NCBI GenBank assembly: GCA_038380435.1
Contig: JAWZYU010000019.1
Coordinates: 18,997,801 to 19,061,800, forward strand
Direction: 5' to 3'
DNA: 64,000 bases
Source: Ryuthela nishihirai
Taxonomy: Eukaryota; Arthropoda; Arachnida; Araneae; Heptathelidae
Shown: positions 19,810 through 30,945 of the stretch, in pieces
Layout of the letters: each line of letters opens with the position of its first letter
Position numbering within the stretch: position 1 is the stretch's first letter
The notes under the pieces: generated by a model
Told to the model about the DNA's origin: nothing
What the model saw: only the letters and a program-made list of their open reading frames with translations
The model's database searches: none
Made by a program: the position numbers and the translations under genes

Positions 19810-21478
19810 TTTTTAAAGCTTATAACGCTTAAAATACTGGTGTGCCATACAGTAGATATTTGCCACAAGTTTATGATTTAATGTAATTTAATTAAGGTTC
19901 TCAGTCTCGTTAAATTCTGTATTAAATTATTTTAACTGAGTGTCCCTTTTTTGTTTTATGTGAATTGTATTATATTAACAATTAATAAAATTAATTATTA
20001 ATTTTGATTTATCAGTTTGGGATTTAAGAATTTAAATCCTTTTTTTTTACTTTCCGTTTTTTAACTATACCTATTTCAACAATTCACAAACGAAAAAGAA
20101 CTAGCTTATAGATGCATGAAGATGTTTACACATAGAATTCTAACTCCAAACGTTTTTTTCTCTTAATTTTAACCTAAATCATTTTTGGTTAAAAAAACTT
20201 CCTAAAATATATTTAGGGGTACTCTAGAATCGACTGCGGTTTCTTACATTTTTAAACACATATGAAGCTTCAGAATGTTCAAATATAATATAAACCTTAT
20301 ATAAAAAAAAATTAAAGATTTAGAACCATTTCATAAATGAAAATAGCAGAGTGCGAATTACTGGGAAATAAATACCTTAGTGTTATCCTTGAGGAGGAGG
20401 GGAGGGGGGTCATTAATAAATTGCAAAAAGTTACCTTATAACAGTTGCTTTATAATTTATCCCCTGAAGAAAACGTTTAATTTTGCACAGTGAGAAATAT
20501 AAAATTATAAACCATGCTAATAAGAGGTATCAAAAACATATTTTAAATGAAAGAGAACCGTAAATTTGAAGGAAGTAATATAAATGAAGAAAAATTGAGC
20601 AGAAAAGTAATTGTATGTTTTTAAAAAGATTAAAATTTCCGCTTTCTATAAGCTTTCCACTACGAAATTTTTCTGTCTCATCACTGAAAATCCAAAAGAA
20701 AACAACATTGTCATGTATTAAGACGACGGAAAATAAAAATAAAACTCTGTTTCCTCGAACCATTTTTCTTATTACTACATCGTTTTCTTTTGTTTTCAAG
20801 TTTCGGCATTATGTCCCTGAAAGGCAAAATTCAGAGTACTAATGAGATCGGCAGTACCCTGAAGAGAACCGAAATGTTTTTTTGTCATTTCTCTCATCGT
20901 AAATTGGAGATTAGCAATGTTGTTTTGCTTCAAGAGCCTTTCCTCTTCCAAACAATTTCTTCTCATCCCCGAGAGGAAAAGGCAGTTTAGTGAAGAACTT
21001 TACGTACAAACGGTTTCTTGTCTCAAACAGGGAGTTACACTTTACATAGATAAATCTGAGCAGGAGAAAAACTCGAGAGTTCATTGACATTAAAACCTTA
21101 TAGACATTGACTGAGAGTGGGCTGCAGCATGCAAGGACACTATTTAGACAAATTTCTGGACGAAAATAAGCTTTCATCATTTTGAAAACAAAGATATCTC
21201 CCCCACCTCGCTATTTATGCGAAGTTCCATACATATTACATTTTTCTTGACAGAAAGGAAATTTATGCAACACAGAAATTTTGCTAAAAACGACAACAAA
21301 GGTTTTTACAGAGTCTTGTAAGAGAAAGGTATAAACATCAACGTAATAAAATTTTTCCTCACACAGATGCTTTATTGAGGTTTTCCGGACCTAATTAAGC
21401 ACTAAGGTGGGTCTCTTTCGTAACTTATGTAGCGTAAAAGTGTAAGAGATGAAGATTCTAGGCCAGTAGTCAGAACCA
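19810..21478. other. LINE 3' flank and AT-rich single-copy sequence
   Basis: The first 200 bp are probably LINE 3' UTR. The rest has overlapping short frames on both strands with no recognisable product, and no repeat was recognised. Confidence 0.4.
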
Positions 21479-21479
21479 C

Positions 21480-21710
21480 TAGACAGTTGTTCGCCTCTAG
21501 TGGGTGTTCTTTAACGTGGACGAGATATAGGTGTCCTCACATCCGATGGACGGCGGCATTTCCAAACCCATCTGAGTCCCCGACTGACTGACGGCACGAC
21601 GGAGAGTTTTGCGGATATCAATCTCAACACTGACAAGGACAGAACTCGAACCTGGGAATTGCAGATTATGAGCCTAGCGCGCTATCAACTGAACAACCCC
21701 CGCCGCAGGG
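21480..21710 (-). mobile_element. Old SINE-A copy, 3' truncated or decayed
   Basis: The plus strand shows GTTCTTTAACGTGGACGAG, CCGATGGACGGCGGC and AGAACTCGAACCTGGGAA, then a CCCCCGCCGC end. The middle and head survive. The tail half is too decayed to follow. Confidence 0.78.
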
Positions 21711-23080
21711 GGGGATGAAGAGGAATGGAAGGATGAACATTTCATCTCTGGAATTGGGGAAAAAATATCGCTAGGGTCATTTTTCATAAAAAAAACTCAT
21801 TTCGAAACTTACAGAGATTCGAATTTGGCTTCGAGAAAAAAGGTTCCGATCATTTTGTTTAGGATCTGTACATCTCTACCAAATCATCGCCCTAATTATG
21901 TCAACGTTTCAAATGTCAACTGAAGGCAGAGTTCTAGACGGGCTGAACCATTCTGCAACTTCCGTTAACCACATTGCATCGAAATCGACTTTGTTAATGA
22001 AACCAAAATTGGTCCAATAATCACGAAATCGGTTTCAGATTTCGTTTAATAATTGCAACAGGCGCCATTAAAGACGCACACGATTATGCGAATGGCAGCG
22101 CGATTCTTTTATTTGCTTCGTCGTTCTACCTCGGTGTACAATGGGAGCCCTAGTTAAATGGGAACTCAGTTACCATGTGTTCAGCTCCGGCTACTGAGGA
22201 CAAAGAGGCGCATTCTTCACTGTCAGGGCAGGCAACTTTCGCCATTGTATTCGCTCTTCTCTTTTTCTACTTTTAGAAGCCGTATATCAGTTTAAAGCTT
22301 CTCTCTGTCTAGTGTCTTTTGACGAGAGACGAACCGGGATGCTGCATGTACATAAGAGAGAACAATCACTGAAGCAGCATCAGCATCTTCCTTCTTCCAA
22401 AGCACAAATGATGTTCTGCAAGCTCTTGCTGCTGACTCAACGGATGAAAAAGAGTTGTTAGAAACATAATCTTGGTTTTCTTTTATTTGTCCCCCCCCCC
22501 CCTTGTTCGTATTCTGCGTCTTTACGTTATCAGCGCATCAACTCACATGACTGTAATAGTTGAGGATACAGACTGGCCAATAAGAGTTGGGTTATGCTGT
22601 CGGTTTTCGGCAATTTTTCTCAGAATAATGAAGGCAATGCAAATTTAGTTTTTCCTTTCTAACTTGGCAGTGGATAACGAGCTGGGGGGAAGGGAACTGA
22701 GCGTGCAGAAGAAAATAGGTAATGCCGTACTGAAATAAAAGGTACCCTGGACTCTATGCAAAAGAATGCTCATGATTGCCGAGCTGGATGGAGTATTTTT
22801 TTTTTGTAAAACGAAACCGCACTTCTAAAAAATTAAAATTCATTTTTTAGAACGTTCTCCCAAATGTTATATTATTGAACTTTGAAACAGTTCACATTAT
22901 TCGTTTTTTTTCTTTTAAATGTTGCCCCCCCCCTCCCCAGCTATCATGCTTAAAAAGGTAGCGCTGCGCAAAAAAAACGAACTCTCGTGGGTTCTTATTA
23001 GATCGGATGAAGGATCCATTGTTCGCCTATTTTTCATTTAATTCTTATTGAAAAGGAAATGAGGGTTGATGCTAGCGCAC
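21711..23080. other. Single-copy region with a GC-richer island
   Basis: Positions 22040-22260 are a GC-richer stretch (for example ACAGGCGCCATTAAAGACGC near 22058) with no frame that I recognise. A run of 12 C lies at 22491-22502. No element identified. Confidence 0.35.
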
Positions 23081-23082
23081 CA

Positions 23083-23145
23083 GGGCTTGTAATTAGGGAT
23101 TTACTCCCCTTGAGAATGCTAGTAACGGTAAAATGAAGGCTTCGG
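23083..23145 (+). mobile_element. Short fragment related to the 23292-23550 hAT element
   Basis: CCCTTGAGAATGCTAGTAAC resembles CACCTTGAAAATGCTAGTAA in the nearby element. Too short to define ends. Confidence 0.35.
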
Positions 23146-23735
23146 TTGCTTTATCTCTGACGTCACTTTTTTTTTTCTCATAATGGACTAAATGGCCAGG
23201 TCACAAGGACTCCAAGAGCTCAGAGAAGGTTGAGAGAAGGGTATCTACTGGACAGCTATTATGAGACAGATGAATAACCTACTGTCAAGGCCAGGACCGG
23301 ATCTAGGGGGGATGTCCCACCTTGAAAATGCTAGTAAGGGTAAGGGAGGCCAAAAATTAAACTTGTGCCTATTTCACGCATTTTTCATTTTTTTTTTTTG
23401 CAACCTGTAAAGCGAAAGTGCAAATGCTGCACTGCGATGGAAACCAAGTCTCTTGGCTTCCCCCTTTCAGTCTCCTCCCTTTGATTCATCATTTGGTCCG
23501 ATTCGATTGCATCACTTGATCCCAGCTCTTATTCCCTAGATCCCGGCCTGGTCAAAGCCATCCAGAGTATTTTTTTTACCGTGCACAGGATAATTCCCGA
23601 ACAGGCTGGCAGGACTCTCTTGCACAATGGAATTAACGGAAATAAATCTCAACGCAGGCAACTGTTGAGACTCTTGTGAATTGTAAGATTATGAGCCTGG
23701 TGCGCTACCGACTGATCCATCCTCGCCAACTCGAA
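23146..23735 (-). mobile_element. Old SINE-A copy interrupted by a hAT element
   Basis: The 3' half (23146-23291, with ATGGACTAAATGGCCAGGTC) and the 5' half (23559-23735, with AATAAATCTCAACGCAGGC and CGCTACCGACTGATCC) join across the inserted element. Quite diverged from consensus. Confidence 0.82.
23292..23550. mobile_element. Non-autonomous hAT-like element inside SINE-A
   Basis: The ends are CAGGACCGGATCTAGGG and the complement of CAGGCCGGGATCTAGGG. The flanks GTCAAGGC (23284-23291) and GTCAAAGC (23551-23558) match at 7 of 8 bases, and the SINE text continues correctly across the gap. An 8-bp duplication with CAGG...CCTG ends is typical of hAT transposons. No transposase. Confidence 0.85.
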
Positions 23736-24942
23736 CTTGGAGGGAGGGAGGGGGGGTCTTCTGTTTACGTGCCAGATGCTCTGCGGTAAGCTGGTGGTAT
23801 GGTTTTTTCCACATTTGTTTATCTGTGATCAAACGACTTCACAACTGCTCTTCTCCCGTGAAACATCAATGAACTTTGAAAAAATATATCAGTTCGTCGA
23901 ATGGAACGTTAAACTCTGAGAGAAAGAAATTATTAAGTTAAAAATCTGCATGGTCTTGATGAAGAACTGTTTTCTTCTAGACAACATTCAGTAGTTCTAT
24001 TTCATGTAATTTGGCATGAGCTTTGGGGGTTCATGTGACCTGCCCTTTTTAGCCACTATTCGGCGATAAGTGCTGTTCATTGAACCCAGAAGTTTTCTAT
24101 CAAATTAGATGTTTGATTGCTCATTCCCGAACGGAAGCAAATCAAGGACGTAGTGAAATATTTGGTAAAAATGAAAAGTCTGAATCAGACGCCAGAAGCG
24201 TAACATTTCTTATCTTGTATTTCCCCTCGTTACCTATCGTTTTATTGATTCCCTTTTCTTGCAGGGAGTCATTTACTTCAAGCAACGAAAGAAAACTTCG
24301 AAACCTTCTGAAACGGAGCCATAAAGTGGAAAAGCAGAATAACGCAGACATTTACAGAAAAAGCAGCTCTGAAGAAAAGAAAGCTTCCAAAGCATTCCTC
24401 ACTCCATAAATCATCATCAGCTGCAGTGACCCGAATTACAGCGAATCGAAGGCGATTATCGGTGACCTCTTGCTCCACCCTTTCACTGTCTGTGTCGGGG
24501 ATGTTGTGACGATTTATCTGACAGGCACATTGCTTCTGGTCCATGTCTCTTTGGATCACTAAATGTGAAGACTGATAGCCACTGATAAGGGTTGGGGGGG
24601 GGGGGAGCTGCTGCAGCAGATGCACAACGGCGGGAAGAAAACTTTTCGTGCGAAAGATGAGTGTAGGGCGCCATGGCGGTACCTCCATGCGTAGGTCATC
24701 TGTTGGCAGCGAATTTCTGAAAAATCGTCAATGGTGGTAATGACAGCAGTTAATGGCAGGTGATGGGAGTGATGAGACACTGGATCATTGTATCATAACT
24801 TTCGGTTTTTTATCGGAACAAGAGATTTGCAGCAGGAACATACTTTATTGATAAATGAGTCTTTTTTTTTTAGGTGCAGCTGCTAGTCGCCGATTGATTC
24901 ATTGCAATTAAATAAATGTTCGAGATGTAAGTTTGTTTTTTT
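23736..24942. other. Single-copy region with a SINE-A scrap
   Basis: Positions 24013-24065 resemble the 3' end of SINE-A on the plus strand (GAGCTTTGGGGGTTCATGTG, then ACCTGCCC). Overlapping frames at 24080-24409 (+) and 24278-24688 (-) have no recognisable domain. A run of 12 G lies at 24594-24605. Confidence 0.35.
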
Positions 24943-25074
24943 TTCGATTTGCGACATTTAGGACAAAGAAGAATCCTGGAAGCTACTCCTTGCTTAATAC
25001 AGGCCTTCTCATACAAGGACATGCCTTACTAAGACCGAAGTCACTGCTGACCACTGCCTTAGAGCTAACACAAG
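24943..25074 (-). mobile_element. SINE-C copy, 5' truncated
   Basis: Matches the 3' two thirds of the copy at 36753-36958 over about 130 bp (GAAGAATCCTGGAAGCTACT and AAGTCACTGCTGACCACTGC on the plus strand). The tRNA-like head is missing. Confidence 0.7.
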
Positions 25075-25658
25075 TTTTATTGTTGGATTTATGAAAAGTT
25101 CGCATTGGGAACGATACGGTTGGTTATGATTTTACGGTAGGGGGCCAATACGAATCAATGTTAGATTTTGAGGAAAATAGAAAAGTTTAAGGAAATTAAG
25201 TTCTTTAACTCGAATTCATAAAGAAGAAAGCTGGGTTGAATTAGATTGTTTTTACCTCTAGGTAAGATATTTGTGTTTGGTGGGAGTCTTGTATACATTC
25301 ATTCCAAGCAGTTCATGTAGACAAAACAGGTTCTCGTATTTTAACAATAAAAGGTGGTTTTGCCTTATTGAAAACAATGTTTTCGATGCTGATGGATCAG
25401 AATTTTTTTTTCTTTCGCAAGCTGATGATTTGCTTGTTGATTATGTCTTATTTCATGCTTATTCTTTCGTAGCTGCGTAGTCTCGTGGCGTTATTCCATG
25501 CATGTTTGGAAAATTGGTTAGTTGACCCGAGGTAAAGAAAAAAGACGTGGCTCAAAATCTTTAAGGTGAGGACGTTTTATTCTTTTTGCAACTACCGCCA
25601 GTGAACTGACAAAATCCTGTTAAGTGGCTAGCAAGTGAAATTTCTTTCTGCTCTCGGG
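25075..25658. other. AT-rich spacer
   Basis: No exon or repeat recognised. Confidence 0.4.
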
Positions 25659-25666
25659 CATAGCAG

Positions 25667-26352
25667 CAGGGCCGGATTTAAGCTATAGCTTAGTTAACTT
25701 ATGCTTACCGAAGGGCCGCAGAAAATAAGCATTTTAAGTTCTACTGTATCAGCTGTGAATTTTTATAAATATTTTTATAATTTTTATTTTTATAATTCTT
25801 ATAAAATACATAAAGGTTTTCGTCACATCAGGGGCGGGGGTTGCTCAGTCGGTAGCGCGCCAGGCTCGTAATCTGTAGTTCCCAGGTTCGATTCCCAGCT
25901 GGGTCAGCGTTGAGATTTATCTCCGCAAAATTCCCCGCCTTGCCCACGGTCAGTAGGGGACACCGATGGGCTTGGAAAGGCCGCCGTCAGTCGGATGGGA
26001 CGTTAAGCCGTGGCCCCGTGTGCGGGAGAGACATACCCTGTGCACGTTAAAGAACACGCTGGATGGCCTTGACGAGAGGCTACCATCTGTCTCTCAACAG
26101 CTGCTCCAGTGGGTCCCCTCCCCCAACCTTCTCTGAGCCTTCGGGGTCCATGTGACCTAGTCATTTAGCCCATGGTGTGCAAAAAAGTGCCGCTCAGAGG
26201 TAAAACAACGCAACACAACTCGTCACATCAGTTCCATGTTTATTTTAAACGTTCCCTTCAGTCAGAAAAAAATATATATTTCGACTTTCGAAATTTTAGG
26301 ACCTCTTAAGCTTAACATAGCTTAGGGCCTTAGGTCATATAGTCCGGCTCTG
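25667..26352. mobile_element. Non-autonomous hAT-like element carrying a SINE-A
   Basis: The ends CAGGGCCGGATTTAAGC and the complement of AGTCCGGCTCTG are hAT-like. The flanks CATAGCAG (25659-25666) and CATAGGGA (26353-26360) agree in the first five bases. Subterminal inverted pieces (TAAGCTATAGCTTA left, CTTAACATAGCTTAGGGCC right) add support. Without the SINE it is about 300 bp, with no coding capacity. Confidence 0.75.
25831..26219 (+). mobile_element. SINE-A inserted in hAT element
   Basis: Full copy with duplication TCGTCACATCA (25820-25830 and 26220-26230). B-box GGTTCGATTCC. A good reference copy for the element's length, 389 bp. Confidence 0.95.
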
Positions 26353-26379
26353 CATAGGGATAATATATCTGCTATATAA

Positions 26380-26422
26380 CAGATATGAACCATCCCACAG
26401 CGCACGGGATGGTTCATATCTG
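26380..26422. repeat. Perfect 17-bp-arm hairpin
   Basis: CAGATATGAACCATCCC, a 9-base loop, then its exact complement. It sits between the hAT element and a truncated SINE-B. Confidence 0.8.
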
Positions 26423-26424
26423 GA

Positions 26425-26556
26425 TATGTTTTTTTTCTTGTGTTGCCTTCTTGATGAGGTCCTGCCTTCCTCATAGCATAATTCGCCACAGAAAAGATCA
26501 GAGTCTCCTATCAGACCTTTGTAGCAAGCAGCTGCTTGAGAGGAAATTTATTTTTT
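26425..26556 (+). mobile_element. Decayed SINE-B, 5' truncated
   Basis: Has GATGAGGTCCTGCCTTCCTC, CTCCTATCAGACCTTTGTAG and the intact CAAGCAGCTGCTTG palindrome, followed by an ATTTATTTTTT tail. The tRNA head is missing. Confidence 0.75.
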
Positions 26557-27573
26557 TTCCTATAATGTAACCTTATTCCGTTGACCTTTCCAATCTTCTA
26601 CTTTATGCATTCGGCATTAATAAAAAGTAACAAACAAGCACCGAATAGGAGATGGAGGTTCACTCCTGCAACATTTCTGAGCTGCTTGGTAGGGCCATTT
26701 CTGTTTCATACGATGGCGATACATCAAATTGGAAATTTATGTCACTTGGATCATAAACGTAAGTCATTGTCAAAAAAGCGTCTGCTCCTGGCAGGCATGA
26801 ACCACTCGATAATAATCCCTTTTTCAGGGAGAAAGTCCCTTAATCTTCTACATGACCAGGCAAAGTCCTCTGAGCAAGGACCCACTGTAATTACATGTTA
26901 AGTGGCCACGTCATCACTTTTTATTACGCTTTTTAGTCGTGACGGGTCCATCGGTGGCTGAACCAACCATTTGGCTGTCGTCCATTCTTCGGCCGCACTC
27001 GACTGTGTTCGGAAATGGCGGGAAATACTGTGCTTCGCCCTCCTACGTCATCATGACGGTGTCACCAGTTCATGTGCTTCGCTGCATGTCATCGGTGTGT
27101 CAGAGGGCTGCTCCTGACAGCGCCACTGATGGGGGTGTTAATGAGTCCAGAGGAACATGACGGCGGACAGAGTATGCACAAAGGATAGACGATCTGTGAT
27201 GACAGAGGGAGGGGGAAATTACAAGGGGGGAAAAAAGAACGTCGAGTTACTGTTGTTGTATAGAGAGCTGCGTGCGCTGTCGTATGTATACATCATCCTG
27301 TTTGATGTAGACGAGTTATTAACATTTCGCTGATCTTAAAAATGCACTCTTCCAGAAATGATCGAAAATCTAATAGAAGGCAAGAACGCCGGTTGCTCAA
27401 AAGTTTCCATTTGGGACAAAAAATAAAAATCGTTATTGCACGGTCACTAAAAACCGATTTGAGCTGCTTCACCTTTCGGGAGGGTGGAAACAAAAGCAAC
27501 GGAGAAACCTGAACCTGTGCCTTAACAAGCTTCATAAGCTCCACTTCGCTCCTTTGTTGGAAATGGTTTTAGG
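26557..27573. other. Single-copy region, no gene recognised
   Basis: Short frames on both strands lack recognisable domains. No mobile element found. Confidence 0.4.
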
Positions 27574-27950
27574 ATTTGTTTGTTTTACCTCTGAGCGGCA
27601 CTTTTTTGCACACCATGGGCTAAATTGGTCAGGTCAAAAGACCCCGAAAGCTCAGAGATGGTTGGGGGAGGGGACCACTGAAACGGCTGTTGGGAGACAG
27701 ATGGTATCCTCCGGTCAAGGCCATCCAGAGTGTTAACGTGCACAGGGTATGGCTCTCTCCCGCAGACAGGGCCACGTCTTAACATCACATCCGACGGACG
27801 GCGGCCTTTTCAAGTCCATCGGTGTCCCCTACTGACCGTGGGCAGGGGGGAGTTTTGTAGAGATAAATCTCAACGCTTACTCAGCTGGGACTCGAACCTG
27901 GTAACTGCAGAGTACGAACCTGGCGCGCTACCGACTGAGCCACCGCGCAC
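27574..27950 (-). mobile_element. SINE-A copy, full length, moderately diverged
   Basis: All blocks from the tail (TTGTTTTACCTCTGAGCGGC) to the head (CTACCGACTGAGCCACCG) are present. A few small deletions, including TCTTTA of the conserved middle. No clear duplication. Confidence 0.87.
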
Positions 27951-28243
27951 CTTTTTAAATCGGAACACTTAAATCTGAGGCATTCTCGATCAGGTCTGCT
28001 TGATTTCTGGACTTTTGCTGATATAATTTGATCTAACAAATTGTGGTTCGAACTTGCAATGTTTCTAGTTGTCAGGCTTTTCTCCCGATCCAATGATAAC
28101 ACAGTGTGTGTTAACCACGTTTTTACAAGTTGCTTAAAGCTTGAGGCAAAAATGTATTTCGCATTAGTGAGAGCATTAAACATTTCAAAAATAATTTGCG
28201 TTTAAAGAAACGTACTTGGCTGTTGCATTCCATTTAAAATCTA
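27951..28243. other. Spacer
   Basis: No feature recognised before the small palindromic element at 28244. Confidence 0.4.
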
Positions 28244-28320
28244 TACTGCTCACAAAAATTAGGGGATGTTTCTTCGCTTCATATTAATTTTCAAATATCC
28301 CCTAATTTTTGTGAGCAGTA
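28244..28320. mobile_element. 77-bp palindromic MITE with TA duplication
   Basis: TACTGCTCACAAAAATTAGG is answered by its complement at the other end, with TA on each side (28242-28243 and 28321-28322). Same length and ends as the copy at 29834-29910. Tc1/mariner type by duplication. Confidence 0.85.
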
Positions 28321-28525
28321 TATTTGGAAACATGTTTTATGAGATGAAAATATTGGGGCTACTTTTAAATAAACGCGAAGTAACCTTTTTCTAGTTTTTA
28401 TAGAATAACTCGTTTGTTTTTCAAAAGTAGCAGCAAAAGATCTTTTGATTTCTTATGATCATAATTAAGAAGTCTGTTAAAAACTATCTTCATCATCCTT
28501 TATCATTAATAATGAAGTTGTAATA

Positions 28526-29265
28526 GTTGGGTCGTTTTACTTCTGAGCAGTAGGGGCGGGGGTGACTCAGTCGGTAGCGCGCCAGGCTCGTAATCTGTAG
28601 TTCCCAGGTTCGAGTCCCAGCTGGGTCAGCGTTGAGATTTATCTCCGCAAAATTCCCCGCCCTGCCCACAGTCAGTAGGGGACACCGATGGGTTTGGAAA
28701 GGCCGCCGTCCGTCGGATGGGACGTTAAGCCGTGGCCGGGAGAGCCATACCCTGTGCACGTTAAAGAACACGCTGGATGGCCTTGACGGGAGGCTACCAT
28801 CTGTCTCCCAACAGCTGTTCCAGTGGGTCCCCTCTCCCAACCTTCTCTGAGCCTTCGGGGTCCATGTGACCTGGCCATATAGCCCATGGTGTGCAAAAAA
28901 GTGCCGCTCAGAGGTAAAACAACCCAACCCAACTTCTGAGCAGCACCTTTTTCCACACAGTGGGAAAATTGACCAAGTCACAAGGACTCTAAAGACTCAG
29001 GAGACAGATGGTAGTCTCCTGTAAGGGCCATTCAGTGTTCTTTAATGTGCACAGTGTAGGGCTCTTCTGCATATAGTCCACGGCTTAACGTCGCACCAGA
29101 TGAACGACTGCCTTACCAAGCCCGTCGTCGTTTCCCTCTGATCGAGAAATAGCGTGGAGCTTTAGCAGAGATATATCTGAACGCTGACCAAGTGGGACTC
29201 GAACCTGGAAACTACAGATTAAAACCTTTCTCACTACCGACTGAGTTTACCTTCGTCTCCTATGA
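28526..29265 (-). mobile_element. Old SINE-A copy split by a younger opposite SINE-A
   Basis: The tail (GTTGGGTCGTTTTACTTCTG, 28527) and the remainder (GCAGCACCTTTTTCCACACA from 28940, through TTCTTTAATGTGCACAG, to TACCGACTGAG at 29244) join across the nested copy. Many changes, so it is old. Confidence 0.85.
28551..28931 (+). mobile_element. Young SINE-A nested in an older SINE-A
   Basis: Full near-consensus copy with exact duplication ACTTCTGAGCAG (28539-28550 and 28932-28943). Tail AACAACCCAACCC. Confidence 0.95.
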
Positions 29266-29384
29266 ATAATGACGAGGAAATCGATGATTAATTTAATCAT
29301 TTGCTTTTAATTTCATCTTCCAGAAATTTAAAACTCATAGCGAAGGAACTTGATCAGAAGTATTTATCAAATAATTTGTTGCCG

Positions 29385-29525
29385 AGTTGGTTGTTTTACC
29401 CAATAGGGGTACAAGGTCTAAGTGGCCAGGTCGGGAAAAGGAGCCCATTGAACAGCTGTTAGGAGACGGATTGAAGTCTGCCTTCTAGGCCATCCAGCGC
29501 GTTCTTTAACGTGAACAGGAGGGTG
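29385..29525 (-). mobile_element. Decayed SINE-A 3' fragment
   Basis: GTTGGTTGTTTTACCC, AAGTGGCCAGGTC, GAACAGCTGTTAGGAGACG and CGTTCTTTAACGTGAACAGG follow the reversed SINE-A order. The head is missing. Confidence 0.75.
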
Positions 29526-29679
29526 CTATGTCAAATGAAAAAAAAAAAAACTGTTTCATTATTAATCTTGTATATTCTTTCAGTTTTTTTCTCAAAAATG
29601 GCGAAAAAAATGTCACCGCAGAATCAATGAACGAGTTATCCAACTACGAGTAGCTTTAGCATTTTTATTTGAATACTAC

Positions 29680-30240
29680 AGAGTGATTCAAAATTCGCGC
29701 AACCCGAAATGCAAATGTTTATTGTTTCGCGGCAACTGAACGGAATTAAATTCCGATTCTAAGCTAGTCACTGACATATGCAACACTGTTCAGTTCTCAC
29801 TGTGTCAGTTCTTTGTTGATGTGTATTGTACTATACTGCTCACAAAAATTAGGGGATATATTATCACTTCATATTCATTTTGAAATATCCCCTATTTTTT
29901 GTGAGCAGTGTAGTTGCCAGGCCGAACGTGTATACATAGCAGAACGTTATTTAACAACCAAATCAATTTTATTGTTCAAACCGACTCCAGTGAATAGTTT
30001 CCTGTTTCTCTGGTACCCATGAAGTCTGCAATATCACGTTTAATTGCGCGATTCCGCGAGATTGGAAGCGTACCTAAGGAACATACTGCTCGGTATTTTC
30101 TATTAAGTTGTAGGCAAGAAGTGGGAGACATTTTCAACATCGATAATAACCTTTTGTTATCAATTTGTAAACGTCAATTGAGAATAAATGAAATTGCGCG
30201 ATTTTTGAATCACTCATTATAAAAAGCCAAGAATGATTAT
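29680..30240 (+). pseudogene. Tc1/mariner-like transposase fragment
   Basis: Two short frames resemble the N-terminal helix-turn-helix part of arthropod mariner-like transposases: ERVYIAERYLTTKSILLF (29926) and, after a frame change, KSAISRLIARFREIGSVPKE (30022). Known family members read along the lines of E-x-x-x-x-V-x-x-Y-x-x-T-K-S...I-x-R-L-I-x-x-F-R-E-T-G-S-V. The upstream text GTGATTCAAAATTCGCGCAA may be the terminal repeat. The catalytic DDE domain is absent, and a 77-bp MITE sits inside. Confidence 0.5.
29834..29910. mobile_element. 77-bp palindromic MITE inside a transposase fragment
   Basis: Same family as 28244-28320: TACTGCTCACAAAAATTAGG with its near complement ending GAGCAGTG, and TA on both sides. 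Confidence 0.83.
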
Positions 30241-30945
30241 AAGCCTTTTTTATGTGGCATTTTCTTGATTAGTCAAGATACCATTCGTGTAAAGACAACA
30301 TGACTCAAACAATCCGGTATCTGCGCATAACATTATAAAAAAAAATATTGTTCAAGCTTCAAGAAGATTTTCAAAAATGCTTTTGTTTTGCATCCTCTGC
30401 GGATGAATACATACAAAACCATTCCAGCTTTGTACAAATGCTGCTTTTGTTCCGAGCGAGTCGTGTTTGCATTGCAGTGAACGCATGCAAGGACTGGTCT
30501 TAACCCGAAATCTGCCGGCTGCCTGCCAGGACCACGTCAATAAATCCGTCCCTCTTCATTTCCCACGGGAAGTTGCATCGGAAGCACCAATCGCGGCCAT
30601 GTCTTGAGAGCGGCAACAGTTCTTTTCTCTGTCCGTACATATCGGCCGGAGCGGATGGAGATTACAGTAATCGCCTTAATGGAAATTTTATGCATAGGCA
30701 GATTCCAGTCCTGTTGGAAATAATTGCCACACAAGATGGCGGCGGTGGGAACAGAAGCGATCGCTGAATTTGCTTTGGTCTTAATGGGAAATGTCACTTA
30801 GTTAAGTATCGAAATGAAGGACGTGATCACCACATTTGGTGGGGAGATTACGCGCAGCTTGTAAGGAAGGAAAAATGTTTATTTTTTATGCAATCCGTGG
30901 AGAGGTGTTTTTCTGGCATATTCCTTTGGAAATGAGACTAAGGGA
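30241..30945. other. Single-copy region with a GC-rich island
   Basis: Positions 30530-30790 are GC-richer and single copy, with AAGATGGCGGC at 30733 (the form of the YY1/Pho motif) and ATCGGCCGGAGCGGATGG near 30645. Short frames on both strands have no known domain. Possibly a regulatory element or an unrecognised non-coding exon. Confidence 0.35.

Noticed and set aside
24080..24409. Lys/Glu-rich frame of 109 codons (+)
   Set aside because: No domain recognised, a competing frame lies on the other strand, and no splice evidence was found.
28493..28981. Open frame of 162 codons (-)
   Set aside because: Entirely SINE-A sequence read through the nested copy.
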